A DNA stretch of 22,488 nucleotides. Origin: a virus. The stretch covers positions 1-22,488 of IMG/VR virus record IMGVR_UViG_3300046028_005300. One strand, given 5' to 3'. Positions 5,534 to 11,577 of this stretch are shown one piece after another; position 1 is the stretch's first letter, and every line of letters starts with the position of its first letter. The notes beneath the pieces were generated by a model, which did no database searches, had not been told where the DNA came from, and saw only the letters and a program-made list of their open reading frames with translations. A program made the position numbers and the translations under genes.

Positions 5534-5922
5534 TGGAAGAAGAAAATAACCGTTGGGCGCGGCCCGTGTTGCATGATGTGGAATGGAATCGCAAGGACGG
5601 TTACCCCGCTTGGTTGAGCGAGGATCGTGTCCAGCGCGGGCTGGCTGGCAAGTTTGACCGCCCGGTCTTGGTCATCGTTGGCGGCGACCCGATGCTGCAC
5701 CAAGTGGACGAATCGGACGGCAACCCGGTACTCGCCTACTGGCGGGCTTCGGTCTACCTCTTGGAAACCAACCCTGAGGGTATTGAGGGTACGCGGTTCT
5801 CTAGCCTGTGCCTCTTTGAAGAAGGGGACACGCAGGACGAGATACGCGAGGATCTGATGAACCGCGTTGTGAACTTCATCACCAAGTGCAACCCCAATAC
5901 CAAGGTCGCCCATGTCAACTAA
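5533..5922 (+). CDS. Hypothetical protein
   Basis: A 129-residue acidic protein starting at the TAATG junction. The longer in-frame start at 5446 lies within the preceding gene and was not used. A predicted beta core includes RPVLVIVGGDPMLHQVDE, then AYWRASVYLLETNPEG, and a C-terminal helix EIREDLMNRVVNFITK. The local phrase VIVGGDP is suggestive of a nucleotide- or metal-binding turn but matches no family I can name. GC content returns to the phage average here. Confidence 0.6.
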   Translation: MEEENNRWARPVLHDVEWNRKDGYPAWLSEDRVQRGLAGKFDRPVLVIVGGDPMLHQVDESDGNPVLAYWRASVYLLETNPEGIEGTRFSSLCLFEEGDTQDEIREDLMNRVVNFITKCNPNTKVAHVN

Positions 5923-6127
5923 CACCATCGCAGGCGGCTTCCTGACCATCACCATCCGTAAGCGTGACGAGTCGATCATCCTGCTTGACGAGGCTGGGGA
6001 GCAGGTCGCGCAGATCTTCGCCAACCTGCAAGGCTCAAGCAATCACGACCGCATCCGCGTCTCGATCCGAGCCGACCAGCGGTACAAGATCACGCGGTCA
6101 AAGGGGGAATCCCGTGTTCAAGATTGA
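5912..6127 (+). CDS. Possible CsrA-like small RNA-binding protein
   Basis: A 71-residue protein. Its layout resembles the CsrA fold: an N-terminal LTITIRKRDESIILLDE strand pair, a variable loop, then RIRVSIRADQRYKITRSK. Compared with CsrA, the Leu-Thr-x-x-x-Arg opening, an acidic turn after strand two, the charged-then-hydrophobic R(I/V)RVSI strand and the final I-x-R are similar. Spacing differs, with a longer insert (QIFANLQGSSNHD), so this is a weak match by eye. CsrA proteins bind GGA motifs in mRNA leaders, and a phage copy could affect host or phage translation. The start overlaps the upstream gene by 11 bases. Confidence 0.5.
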   Translation: MSTNTIAGGFLTITIRKRDESIILLDEAGEQVAQIFANLQGSSNHDRIRVSIRADQRYKITRSKGESRVQD

Positions 6128-6260
6128 CACCTTGACGGTCGAGGGCATCCGCAAGGACAAGAGCAAGGGGATGAAGCAGTCGGACATCGCCCGGAAGTAC
6201 CGGGTCAGCCGCTCGGCGGTGTGCCGTATCGTGTTGGGGAGTCGCCGCGTTGCGCGGTAA
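6114..6260 (+). CDS. Small helix-turn-helix protein
   Basis: A 48-residue protein starting at GTG 6114, preceded by AGGGGGAA. Nearly all of it is one helix-turn-helix: TVEGIRKDKSKGMKQSDIARKYRVSRSAVCRIVLG, resembling the resolvase/invertase-type HTH that ends many recombinases. It is too short to carry a catalytic domain and may act as a small regulator. It overlaps the previous gene by 14 bases and is the last gene before a terminator. Confidence 0.6.
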   Translation: MFKIDTLTVEGIRKDKSKGMKQSDIARKYRVSRSAVCRIVLGSRRVAR

Positions 6261-6275
6261 TCAAGGTTTTTGCGG

Positions 6276-6316
6276 CGATCCCGCCGGGGGGCGTTCCCTC
6301 GGCGGGGTCGTTTTAT
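6276..6316 (+). terminator. Rho-independent terminator after the first rightward operon
   Basis: An 11-bp stem (CGATCCCGCCG at 6276-6286 with CGGCGGGGTCG at 6300-6310, one G-T wobble) encloses a G-rich 13-base loop. TTTTATT follows. It lies 15 bases after the stop of the HTH gene. Between here and 6444 I see only an A-rich stretch (about 6352-6358) and a short 20-codon open frame, with no convincing promoter. Confidence 0.75.
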
Positions 6317-6443
6317 TGTGGGCGCGGCAAATCTTCAAACGCCCTACGCCAAAAAAACAGAACCAAGATACGCTCACCACGGTGAAGCAAGAACTACACC
6401 GCATCACATTACAGAACGACCTTTATCGGGGCGAGGGTTAACT

Positions 6444-6626
6444 ATGCGCGGGGACTGGGAAGAGGACATCATCGACCGCATCACGGCGAGCGAGTCCACC
6501 GACCCCCTGCTCAAAGAAGCCGCAAGCGAGATCACCTATATGCGCGAGCAGCTCACCGCCCAGATCAAAGAAGTCAACCGCGCACGGCAAGCGCTTCTCG
6601 TGTGCCAGCGGGCGCAACGTGCTTGA
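6444..6626 (+). CDS. Hypothetical small acidic protein upstream of RusA
   Basis: A 60-residue protein from ATG 6444, preceded by GCGAGGG. It is almost wholly helical: WEEDIIDRITASE, then LLKEAASEITYMREQLTAQIKEVNRARQALLVCQ, which looks like a short coiled coil. Small proteins of this kind (ead/ea22-like in position) often precede recombination genes in phages, but I recognise no specific family. It overlaps the RusA start by eight bases. Confidence 0.6.
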   Translation: MRGDWEEDIIDRITASESTDPLLKEAASEITYMREQLTAQIKEVNRARQALLVCQRAQRA

Positions 6627-7029
6627 ATTCGTAGTCGTTGGAATCCCTGCCCCGCAAGGCTCAAAGCGTGCATTCGTGCGTGGCGGCCGTGTTTCGCTCG
6701 TGGAGTCATGCGCGAGGGTCAAGCCCTACCGCGCCCTTGTTTCCATTGCCGCAAGCCAAGCGCGTAAAGACCCACCAACGCAACAACCTGTAGGGATAGG
6801 GATTACCTTCGTCTTCGTTCGCCCGAAGAGCCACTACACCAGCAAAGGCGCACTCCGCGCTGGCGCTCCGACCCACCCCGGGAAGCCTGACATCGACAAA
6901 CTTTGCCGCGCCGTCCTTGATGCCCTTACGGGAATCCTGTACCACGATGACGCGCAGGTCGTCTCCCTGAACGCTAGTAAACGCTACGGGGTCGCGTCAA
7001 TGACGGCTATTTCCCTCGTCACGATTTGA
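6619..7029 (+). CDS. rusA: RusA-family Holliday junction resolvase
   Basis: A 136-residue endonuclease that resolves four-way DNA junctions during phage replication, recombination or packaging. Family hallmarks are clear: an N-terminal strand with GIPAPQGSKR (residues 9-17) and the catalytic segment PDIDKLCRAVLDALTGILYHDDAQV (90-114), with acidic residues D91, D93, D101, D110 and D111. In E. coli RusA three aspartates in this region are essential for metal-dependent cleavage. The length is close to the family's usual ~120-140 residues. The start is GTG 6619, overlapping the upstream gene. The stop lies inside the -35 box of the next promoter. Confidence 0.93.
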   Translation: MLEFVVVGIPAPQGSKRAFVRGGRVSLVESCARVKPYRALVSIAASQARKDPPTQQPVGIGITFVFVRPKSHYTSKGALRAGAPTHPGKPDIDKLCRAVLDALTGILYHDDAQVVSLNASKRYGVASMTAISLVTI

Positions 7030-7055
7030 CAAGCCATGATATCTTCGCGTATCAT
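7026..7055 (+). promoter_or_regulatory. Promoter with overlapping palindromic operator upstream of erf
   Basis: A perfect -35 TTGACA (7026-7031) is followed 18 bases later by TATCAT (7050-7055) as -10. A perfect 6-bp inverted repeat, ATGATA (7036-7041) and TATCAT (7050-7055), spans spacer and -10, so a dimeric repressor bound there would block the polymerase. The -35 overlaps the end of the RusA gene. The leader to ATG 7119 is about 57 bases. Confidence 0.7.
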
Positions 7056-7118
7056 CTTGCTGCCCTAGCATTTCGCCGGGGTCGAGTGCGGCGAGCCGCG
7101 CAGTCTTGAGAGGACATT

Positions 7119-7901
7119 ATGCAACGAAGTGACACTATCGGGGAGCTGGCGAAAGCGCTGGCGGCCGCAAACTTGGAAATCGTGAACCCCAGCCTTGACG
7201 CGGTGAACCCGCATTTCAAGAGCCGCTACGCATCGCTCGGGGCAATCATCAACGCCGTCCGCCTGCCGCTTGCTCGTCACGGGATTAGCGCCGTGCAGAC
7301 GGTCAGCACCGATGGCGGCGCGGTAGGGGTGACGACCACCTTGCTCCATGCGAGCGGGGAATGGATGGCGGAGACTGCTATGTCCGCACTACCTGACCGC
7401 GCTACGGTTCAGCAGCTTGGCTCGATAATTACTTACCTTCGCAGGTACTGCCTAGCCTCTGTGACCAACATCGTAGGGGAAGAGGATCAGGACGGGAACG
7501 AGGCAAGCCTGCCAAGCGCACCGCGTAGCGAGCCGCGTAAGCCCTTCAAGCCGCAAGACCCACGGACAGCCGTTCCGCCGCCTCCGACCGCTCCTAGGGC
7601 AACCAAGCCCGCTCCTGAGCCTGTGGCAGAAGTCAAGGCGGCAACCAAGGCGCTCGACGCGTACCCGGACGTATACGAGGGGACATTCGACATCCTGCGC
7701 GTAGTCGTTCGTGACGGCAAGGCTAACGCCATTCAGGTGGACGGCCAGCACGGGAAAGCGTGGCTCGCCACTACTGTGCAGGAGTACGCCGACATGGCGA
7801 AAGAACACGTCAACGACTGTATGCAGTTGCAGGTCGAGCGCGTTGGCGACACCCTCCAGATCATGAAGGTCACCGCATCTAAGCAGGAGGTTCCGTTCTA
7901 A
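7119..7901 (+). CDS. erf: Erf-family single-strand DNA annealing protein
   Basis: A 260-residue recombinase of the Erf superfamily, which anneals complementary single strands and can circularise or repair phage DNA. The N-terminal domain (about residues 1-140) carries the family signature HFKSRYASLGAIINAVRLPLARHGISAVQTV and later SIITYLRRYCLASVTNI. A proline-rich linker follows (about 145-178). The C-terminal domain (YEGTFDILRVVVRDGKANAIQVDG and on) looks like a small beta-barrel. The protein ends QEVPF, close to the SSB tail tip. GAGAGGAC precedes ATG 7119. It is the first gene after its own promoter and joins Gp157 by TAATG. Confidence 0.9.
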   Translation: MQRSDTIGELAKALAAANLEIVNPSLDAVNPHFKSRYASLGAIINAVRLPLARHGISAVQTVSTDGGAVGVTTTLLHASGEWMAETAMSALPDRATVQQLGSIITYLRRYCLASVTNIVGEEDQDGNEASLPSAPRSEPRKPFKPQDPRTAVPPPPTAPRATKPAPEPVAEVKAATKALDAYPDVYEGTFDILRVVVRDGKANAIQVDGQHGKAWLATTVQEYADMAKEHVNDCMQLQVERVGDTLQIMKVTASKQEVPF

Positions 7902-8410
7902 TGTCGCTCTACCAAATCACGTCGGAAATGCAAGGTATACTTGAGGCGGTCTTAGACCATGGCATCGACTCGCCCGAGGCGCAGGCCGCGCTCGACGAGC
8001 ATCTCACGGGTCTAGATGTCGCCCTCGACACCAAGGCCGAACGCTATTGCGGGTTCATTCGTGAGCTAGAGATGCGAGCGGATGCGAGGAGCAAGGAAGC
8101 TTCTCGCATCCGTGCGCTCGCAGCGGCTGACGATGCCCTTGCCACACGCCTCAAGGAAGGGCTAAAGGCGGCAATGGAAACGACTGGGCGGTTGAAAATG
8201 GAACTGCCGAGTTTCAAATTGTCGATTGCTGCCAATGGCGGGAAGCAGTCGCTACAGATCGACGACGATGCCGTCAAGGGTCTTGAAGTCCCGCTCGTCA
8301 AGATCGTCACCGAGCCAAACAAGGAAGCGATCCGGATCGTCCTTGAGGCTGGCGGCGAGATCCCCGGATGCCGCTTGCTCCCTCGCGGGACAAGCCTTCG
8401 CATCCGCTGA
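7901..8410 (+). CDS. Siphovirus Gp157-like protein
   Basis: A 169-residue protein of the Gp157 family, common beside phage annealing or recombination genes; its biochemical role is unclear. The pattern is typical: LYQITSEMQGILEAV at the N-terminus, then a long coiled coil (residues ~40-90, KAERYCGFIRELEMRADARSKEASRIRALAAADDALATRLKEGLKAAME). It ends with a small beta domain holding LPSFKLSIAANGGKQSLQID and EIPGCRLLPRGTSLRIR. The gene order Erf then Gp157 supports a role in replication or recombination. Confidence 0.88.
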   Translation: MSLYQITSEMQGILEAVLDHGIDSPEAQAALDEHLTGLDVALDTKAERYCGFIRELEMRADARSKEASRIRALAAADDALATRLKEGLKAAMETTGRLKMELPSFKLSIAANGGKQSLQIDDDAVKGLEVPLVKIVTEPNKEAIRIVLEAGGEIPGCRLLPRGTSLRIR

Positions 8411-8414
8411 CCTA

Positions 8415-8843
8415 CTACCTTGCCTCTCCCTCGCCGTTGCCTTCGGGTGGCGGCGAGGTTTCTTTTTGCCCAAAAGGAACTAGGCGATTCAACGCCTCGC
8501 GCCGCTTCGCGCATGGGCCGCAGGAGTTCGCCTTGATCCCGACCGCGCTTGTCATCGCCGCGACCACGTCACCCAGTCCGCGCATCCGAGGAGGCGCAAC
8601 CGTCCCCGGCGCGGGTGGCTGCATTTCGGTCGTCAGCTTGGCGCGGGCAACGGCGGGGCGTGCGCCAAGGAAGAGGGGCGGGTCAACAACATTGCCCTCC
8701 CGCGTCTCGCGCTCCTCGCAGGTCGCACACTTGGCTACGTCAAGGTTCTTGAGGCAGATGGGTTGTGTTCCAGCCACGCGCCACGACTTGCAATCCATGA
8801 TCGGGAGCGAGATGCCGGAGACGTTGAGCGTGCCGATGGTCAT
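8415..8843 (-). CDS. Small cysteine-motif (zinc-ribbon-like) phage protein
   Basis: A 142-residue protein, last gene of the late operon. The N-terminal half has cysteines at 18, 30, 39 and 42 (CLKNLDVAKCATCEERE), a likely metal knuckle. The C-terminal part has GLGDVVAAMTSAVGIKANSCGPCAKRREALNRLVPF, with CxxC at 108-111. A segment of the type GxGD...GI..C.xC..R...LN...PF recurs in small phage proteins near tail genes, function unknown. The ATGA overlap with the 612-residue gene and shared cysteine richness suggest joint function. The final ~20 residues (ending PPPEGNGEGEAR) are low in complexity and lie over the opposing operon's terminator. Confidence 0.7.
   Translation of the reverse strand: MTIGTLNVSGISLPIMDCKSWRVAGTQPICLKNLDVAKCATCEERETREGNVVDPPLFLGARPAVARAKLTTEMQPPAPGTVAPPRMRGLGDVVAAMTSAVGIKANSCGPCAKRREALNRLVPFGQKETSPPPEGNGEGEAR
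8429..8467 (+). terminator. UUCG-loop rho-independent terminator after gp157
   Basis: An 8-bp perfect stem (CCTCGCCG at 8429-8436 with CGGCGAGG at 8451-8458) extends through wobble pairs to a stable C-UUCG-G tetraloop. TTTCTTTTT follows. It ends the rightward recombination operon. It lies inside the last codons of the convergent minus-strand gene. Its minus-strand reading has no U-run, so it should not stop leftward transcripts efficiently. Confidence 0.85.
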
Positions 8844-10678
8844 GATGTGAGGGCGACGATTGAGCCGTCAGACTTGCAATAGATTTTGGGATCTTGGAAC
8901 GAACGCACGCAGGGCTGCGGGAGCGGGTATTCGATAGCCCACTCGTTGCAGTCCACGGGCTGACCCGGGCAGCACGGCGCTGGCGTGTAGGTGAACGGGT
9001 AGGCGTAGCAACCCGTGCGCGGGTCAGGCATCCCGGGGCAGAGCGAAGACCAGCCGTAGACAAGGACGATGATGGTGTTGCCAATCGTGACGGTGATGTC
9101 ATCAAGCGGCCATCCATCGCGGGCTTCGCAGTTGGTCGCGTCTTGGTAAAAGCCGATGTCCACGCAGATCGGGATAGGGGTAGACGCGTACTCCTGCACG
9201 CGTTTCATGGTGTACCGCTCCCCGAACGAATACTCAGGGAAGGACAAGCATTGGATGACGAAGTTGTTCGGGGTCGCGCTGATGGCCGAGATGGACGCGT
9301 TGCAAGTGTTCTCGCTCGTCATCCTCCACGGGTAATCGACAAGCAGGGTCTGCGACGCGCAGGCGTAGTACCGAATGGACGAGCCAACGAGCGTGACGGT
9401 GATGTCTTGGTTCCCGTTCGTGAACTCCACGCGGTCAACCGTTAGGGTGTCGCCCTCAGAGAACCCGGGGCGGTCGTTTGCCGTCTGCCAGTCGCAGGTC
9501 ACGCAGCTCTGGCGATTGCCAAACCAAAAGTACGCCGACCACGGCGGAATACCGGAAGCCGTCACCAGCGCACCGATGCGGTTGTTGATGCGCTCGGCAA
9601 TGTGCGCGGCGTTGCCTGAGAAGATCACAATATCAAGACCGCAGACAGTCAGCTTGGGCGCTCCAAGCGTCCCCCAGCCCGTTGCGACCGTGTTCTGTTG
9701 GTCGATATGGACAATCCCAGACGCGCCAAGGAATAGGGCATTAAGCGCCGCCTGAGCGCCCGGGCTTTCGGGGTCGATCCCCGGCGCAAAGCAGGCCGGG
9801 AAGACGATGGTCATGATGTCCTCTTCGTGGACGGGGCAACCGAAACTGCCGAGCGAGTAGCATGTCCGCACGTCGTAAGTCTCAAAGCGATCCTCGAAAC
9901 TATCGCAGTAGTCCGGCAGGTCGTCACAGATCGGGGTATTGCCGCAGCAATCGCCCTCTGGCTCGCAGTCCGGGCAGTTCATGTACTGGATGTAGGATTG
10001 GGTAACCTGATTCGGGCAACTGCCCGGGGTGACAGGGTCGCGCACCGTGCAGAAGCCCATCTCCTGCGACATACCCACGTCGAGACTGACGATCTCTACT
10101 GGCGGCCCGTGGTCGCAACGAACGTCCCACGGAACGCCAATCGTCTCAATGCAGGTACGGGCGGAGCTTGCAACGGTGACACTCTTCCCTTTGACCGTGC
10201 CAGCCTGATCCTTGAAGTCGTAGCACTCGGCTACCAATTCCTCGCATGGGAGTTGCGTGTTGTTGGCAATCGCGGGGCCGTACTCGGGGATTTGAATGTT
10301 GGCAATGCCGCCCGGGTTCCCTTGCTGCTGGGGATCGGCATAGCAACACGGGTTCTCCCCTACAACACGGTTCTTGATCTCGACCAAATAGCCCACGTTG
10401 ACCGGGTAAATTGAGAGCGGGTTCGGGCAGGGCAGGGCTTCCGTCCCGATTAGGACATAAATACAGCAGTCATAGCTGATGAAGTAGCACTTTGTCGCAG
10501 TCTCTGGCGGGTCGGGAATGCCTATCGAAATCAGATAGCCGATGCAGAACTCAATGCGAGCAGGAGCCTGCGAGCAATCAGGCTCGCAGCAATAGTCGGC
10601 AAAGTAGTCCTCGCACTTGAGGGCGTACCACAACACGCCGGGGTCGCAGCAACACGAAACCGCCGGGAGTGCGCTCAC
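8840..10678 (-). CDS. Cysteine-rich large protein of the late region
   Basis: A 612-residue protein with 44 cysteines by my count (about 7%), many paired as CC or CxxC. It opens with three consecutive cysteines (SCCCDP). The densest part is residues 235-258 (NCPDCEPEGDCCGNTP and following), and the C-terminal part has CCPGQPVDC. The rest looks beta-rich (SVTVASS, DITVTLVGSS, DITVTIGNTIIVLVYG) with many Pro, Tyr and Gly, suggesting an extracellular or virion-exposed protein stabilised by disulfides or metal. It has no signal peptide or catalytic motif I can name. It starts at GTG 10678, overlapping a 15-codon ORF. It lies after the tailspike and membrane genes; an adhesion or tail accessory role is plausible but unproven. 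Confidence 0.75.
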   Translation of the reverse strand: MSALPAVSCCCDPGVLWYALKCEDYFADYCCEPDCSQAPARIEFCIGYLISIGIPDPPETATKCYFISYDCCIYVLIGTEALPCPNPLSIYPVNVGYLVEIKNRVVGENPCCYADPQQQGNPGGIANIQIPEYGPAIANNTQLPCEELVAECYDFKDQAGTVKGKSVTVASSARTCIETIGVPWDVRCDHGPPVEIVSLDVGMSQEMGFCTVRDPVTPGSCPNQVTQSYIQYMNCPDCEPEGDCCGNTPICDDLPDYCDSFEDRFETYDVRTCYSLGSFGCPVHEEDIMTIVFPACFAPGIDPESPGAQAALNALFLGASGIVHIDQQNTVATGWGTLGAPKLTVCGLDIVIFSGNAAHIAERINNRIGALVTASGIPPWSAYFWFGNRQSCVTCDWQTANDRPGFSEGDTLTVDRVEFTNGNQDITVTLVGSSIRYYACASQTLLVDYPWRMTSENTCNASISAISATPNNFVIQCLSFPEYSFGERYTMKRVQEYASTPIPICVDIGFYQDATNCEARDGWPLDDITVTIGNTIIVLVYGWSSLCPGMPDPRTGCYAYPFTYTPAPCCPGQPVDCNEWAIEYPLPQPCVRSFQDPKIYCKSDGSIVALTS

Positions 10679-10722
10679 GCCACGATCACAATGCAGAGGG
10701 CGAGGATCACAACGCGGATCAC
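10675..10722 (-). CDS. Possible 15-residue hydrophobic peptide
   Basis: GTG 10722 opens a 15-codon frame reading MIRVVILALCIVIVA, nearly all hydrophobic. It has a GTGA overlap at its start with the 33-residue gene and at its end with the 612-residue gene. It fills exactly the gap between two likely genes. It could be a tiny membrane peptide or only a coupling relay that carries ribosomes to the next start. Expression is uncertain. Confidence 0.35.
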   Translation of the reverse strand: MIRVVILALCIVIVA

Positions 10723-10820
10723 TTGCCAGCCTTCTTCATGCAGAGATACCAACCAGCGCCGAAAGCAATGGCGGCAGCGGCGAGAGCGAACCAAATATTC
10801 CCTAGGGTGTCTGCGATCAT
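10719..10820 (-). CDS. Small single-pass membrane protein
   Basis: A 33-residue ORF: a short acidic N-terminus (MIADTLGN), one membrane helix (about residues 9-27, WFALAAAAIAFGAGWYL), then a short basic tail (MKKAGK). GAAAGG lies nine bases before ATG 10820. Size and topology resemble small holin-like or lysis-accessory peptides, but no family can be assigned at this length. It starts two bases after the preceding gene ends. Confidence 0.5.
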   Translation of the reverse strand: MIADTLGNIWFALAAAAIAFGAGWYLCMKKAGK

Positions 10821-10822
10821 GT

Positions 10823-11314
10823 CTATGCCTTTCGTCGAGTCTTTGATTTTCTAAACGCCGCATCAAACAAGGGATCTTGCGCCCGCATGACGGCCACCAT
10901 TTCCCGCTCGCCTTCAGGGCGATCTGTATCTAGCATATCGACCGCAAGCTCCGCCGCAACTACTTTCCGGCGAGGAAGCCAACCAATAGCGACCCGTATC
11001 GCCGTCCCTAGCCCGGTCTGCCATAACACGATGACGAGCGCCAAGGCGACCACGGCCACCGCCCCGTAGATGAAAGCGGTCAAATATGGCGAGGTCTTGT
11101 CCTCCACGCCTGACAGTTGCACATGAATCCCGGACGCAAGCGCGTCAATACGGGTAGCCCGGGCAACGACCTCCGGATCTCCGGTTTCCGTCCCGCGCTG
11201 GATCAGACCCTGCGCCTCGGCGCGGATGTCGTTGGAACTCTGCGCGATCCGCTGCACGGGGCTACAGCCCGCGAGGAGGGCGAGCATAGCGAAGGTGAGC
11301 CACCAACGGCTCAA
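10823..11314 (-). CDS. Putative lipoprotein with second membrane segment
   Basis: A 163-residue protein. I chose TTG 11314, overlapping the previous stop as TTGA, because it gives a clean lipoprotein signal: SRWWLTFAMLALLAGC with lipobox LAGC and cysteine at 17. Longer in-frame starts up to 11542 give arginine-rich shadow sequence. After the cysteine comes a helical region (QRIAQSSNDIRAEAQGLIQ), then a strong second hydrophobic helix at about 78-98 (LTAFIYGAVAVVALALVIVLW) and a basic C-terminal domain ending KSKTRRKA. Position after a TM/coiled-coil gene suggests a spanin-like pair, but an outer-membrane spanin should not carry this second helix. It may be an inner-membrane lipoprotein. Confidence 0.65.
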   Translation of the reverse strand: MSRWWLTFAMLALLAGCSPVQRIAQSSNDIRAEAQGLIQRGTETGDPEVVARATRIDALASGIHVQLSGVEDKTSPYLTAFIYGAVAVVALALVIVLWQTGLGTAIRVAIGWLPRRKVVAAELAVDMLDTDRPEGEREMVAVMRAQDPLFDAAFRKSKTRRKA

Positions 11315-11574
11315 TGCTTCTCGATACGCGTAACGCGATCTTCTAGCCCGCGCACGCGCTCCCCAATGACTTGTATCTGTGCGCTGGCGCTGGACGCTAG
11401 TTCTTGGATCTTGCCAAGCTCGCCCGCCATCTTTTCGAGGCTGCGGGTCTGCTGCTCGTCGCGTTCCGAACGGCTCCCAGCGTAGATAAGCGCGGCCACT
11501 AAAGCCGTGACCGCCACGAAGAACTGGGCAAAGCGAAGCCATCGGTCAATAGATGAGGCTGTTTCGAGGGTCAT
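11311..11574 (-). CDS. Small membrane-anchored coiled-coil protein (holin- or i-spanin-like)
   Basis: An 87-residue protein. One hydrophobic helix (residues ~13-33, LRFAQFFVAVTALVAALIYAG) is followed by a coiled coil to the end (EQQTRSLEKMAGELGKIQELASSASAQIQVIGERVRGLEDRVTRIEKH). This topology fits inner-membrane spanins and several small phage lysis-region proteins. GAGGGG lies upstream of ATG 11574, within the end of the tailspike gene. The overlap with the lipoprotein gene supports a two-component complex. No endolysin was found nearby, so the lysis assignment is tentative. Confidence 0.6.
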   Translation of the reverse strand: MTLETASSIDRWLRFAQFFVAVTALVAALIYAGSRSERDEQQTRSLEKMAGELGKIQELASSASAQIQVIGERVRGLEDRVTRIEKH

Positions 11575-11577
11575 GGA

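Noticed and set aside
6250-6441. 63-codon plus-strand open frame after the HTH gene
   Set aside because: It runs through the terminator hairpin and lacks a ribosome site; only its last 20 codons (from a GTG) could be imagined as a peptide.
9827-10414. 195-codon plus-strand open frame
   Set aside because: Antisense to the cysteine-rich 612-residue gene; no ribosome site or recognisable domain, and typical of a shadow frame in GC-rich DNA.
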